Part shown: piece by piece, positions 6,315 through 6,489 of the stretch
Layout: the number at the start of each line of letters is the position of its first letter
Position numbering within the stretch: the first letter of the stretch is position 1
Origin: an uncultured Holophagaceae bacterium
GTDB lineage: Bacteria; Acidobacteriota; Holophagae; Holophagales; Holophagaceae
DNA: 6,489 nt
Direction: 5' to 3'
Assembly: GCA_903919165.1 (NCBI GenBank)
Contig: CAIXHJ010000345.1
Coordinates: 1 to 6,489, forward strand
Translations under genes and position numbers: made by a program
The notes under the pieces: model-generated
Told to the model about the DNA's origin: nothing
The model's input: the letters and a program-made list of their open reading frames with translations, nothing else
Database searches by the model: none

Positions 6315-6358
6315 CCCAGCCCCGCCGCGTACGTCAGGTTCAACAGGGCCATGGCCCG
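6311..6358 (-). pseudogene. Duplicated C-terminal remnant of the right-hand minus-strand gene
   Basis: On the minus strand this stretch encodes RAMALLNLTYAAGLG followed by TAG. It is the same 15-residue end, in the same register, as the reading frame that enters from the right edge and stops at 6442. The two copies differ only at the 3' side, and those differences are silent (CTG/TTG for Leu, GCG/GCC and GCG/GCT for Ala, GGT/GGC for Gly) apart from a TAG/TGA stop change. The frame stays open upstream, but above 6442 it runs through the second copy in another phase and gives proline- and glycine-rich, unconvincing sequence. I read it as a leftover 3' end rather than a working gene. The stop overlaps the GNAT stop by three bases. 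The protein family is not recognised. Confidence 0.4.
6315..6358. repeat. Direct repeat, copy 1 (44 bases)
   Basis: It matches 6446-6489 at 41 of 44 positions, with an exact 32-base block at 6327-6358. The offset is 131 bases. Within it GGGCCATGGCCC (6346-6357) is a perfect 12-base palindrome. The repeat begins immediately after the GNAT stop codon. Confidence 0.9.
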
Positions 6359-6387
6359 AGTCACCATTCGCAACGCGAATAGGACGG

Positions 6388-6408
6388 AATGGCCTCCCAG
6401 AGGCCATT
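6388..6408. terminator. Perfect 9-bp hairpin, possible terminator
   Basis: AATGGCCTC and GAGGCCATT pair perfectly around a CCA loop. The hairpin lies 74 bases after the GNAT stop on the plus strand and 34 bases past the stop at 6442 on the minus strand, where two genes converge. A terminator role for either strand is plausible. No T-run follows on either strand, so it may instead be an mRNA-end stabiliser or part of a repeat. Confidence 0.45.
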
Positions 6409-6410
6409 GC

Positions 6411-6442
6411 CGCCCGAAGGGCGAGGGCCCGGGCCCCGCCCT
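6411..6442. terminator. GC-rich hairpin cluster after the minus-strand stop
   Basis: Two competing stems occur. CGCCC (6411-6415) pairs with GGGCG (6419-6423) around GAA. AGGGCG (6418-6423) pairs with CGCCCT (6437-6442) around an interior that contains the 12-base palindrome GGGCCCGGGCCC (6425-6436). The cluster begins at the stop codon of the minus-strand frame ending at 6442. Strong pairing there fits a transcription end, but again no T-run is seen. Confidence 0.4.
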
Positions 6443-6489
6443 CAGCCCAACCCGGCAGCGTACGTCAGGTTCAACAGGGCCATGGCCCG
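6442..6489 (-). CDS. C-terminal end of an unidentified minus-strand protein (partial)
   Basis: Only the last 15 codons and the stop are in the window: RAMALLNLTYAAGLG then TGA. The gene would extend beyond the right edge. The evidence for coding is comparative. A second copy of this end 131 bases away differs almost only at silent positions and keeps the same stop position. The peptide is hydrophobic and could be the end of a helix or membrane segment, but this is too little to name a family. It converges on the GNAT gene, with the hairpin-rich stretch between them. Confidence 0.45.
   Translation of the reverse strand, partial: RAMALLNLTYAAGLG
6446..6489. repeat. Direct repeat, copy 2 (44 bases, runs to window edge)
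   Basis: This is the second copy of the 6315-6358 repeat, with the exact block at 6458-6489. The match is cut by the window end, so the true repeat may be longer. The same GGGCCATGGCCC palindrome lies at 6477-6488. Confidence 0.9.

Noticed and set aside
5979..6407. Minus-strand open frame of 142 codons antisense to the GNAT gene
   Set aside because: It is mostly antisense to a well-supported acetyltransferase, and it reads the 3' repeat in a different phase from the one preserved by the silent substitutions.
6315..6489. CRISPR-like array or phage attachment repeat
   Set aside because: There are only two copies, the 87-base spacer is itself hairpin-rich, there are no cas or integrase genes, and the divergence is codon-structured, which fits duplicated coding sequence better.

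Overview
The window is GC-rich, densely packed bacterial DNA. It encodes LPS-precursor synthesis (KdsA), so the host is a diderm. The protein style, with REC/PAS/GGDEF signalling proteins and a PAS protein ending in a 'LLPICAGCKKIRD...YWNQLE...HGLCPDC' tail, suggests an environmental Gram-negative such as an Acidobacteriota (Holophaga/Geothrix-like) or a deltaproteobacterial-type lineage. This placement is an impression from protein style, not a demonstrated assignment.

Layout. (1) Positions 12-1469, plus strand: a response-regulator diguanylate cyclase (REC, GAF-like middle region, GGEEF with an intact RxxD inhibitory site). (2) Positions 4818 down to 1517, minus strand: four genes in one direction, in the order Lrp/AsnC-type regulator, ABM-domain small protein, EamA/DMT exporter and triple-PAS sensor protein. 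The first three overlap by 4 bases and 1 base. The PAS gene follows 25 bases after the exporter and has a strong ribosome binding site. (3) Positions 4819-4935: a divergent promoter region with candidate promoters both ways and a TGACA/TGTCA dyad. (4) Positions 4936-6314, plus strand: kdsA, translationally coupled to a RimL-like GNAT acetyltransferase. (5) Positions 6311-6489: a tract with strong hairpins and two copies of a 44-base repeat. Read on the minus strand, both copies end with the same 15-residue C-terminus followed by a stop, and nearly all their differences are silent. This suggests the 3' end of a minus-strand gene entering from the right, plus a duplicated remnant of that same end.

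How the genes work together. The regulator-ABM-exporter trio looks like a small effector-responsive module: an Lrp-family sensor of an amino acid or similar metabolite, a small ABM-fold protein and an exporter. The PAS protein has no recognisable catalytic output. It faces the diguanylate cyclase tail to tail, and a signalling link between them is possible but unproven. kdsA and the acetyltransferase form an independent housekeeping-type pair.

No RNA genes, CRISPR arrays, insertion sequences or phage genes were seen. Apart from the duplicated 3' end and the PAS protein's unusual output tail, the window is mostly ordinary chromosomal content.
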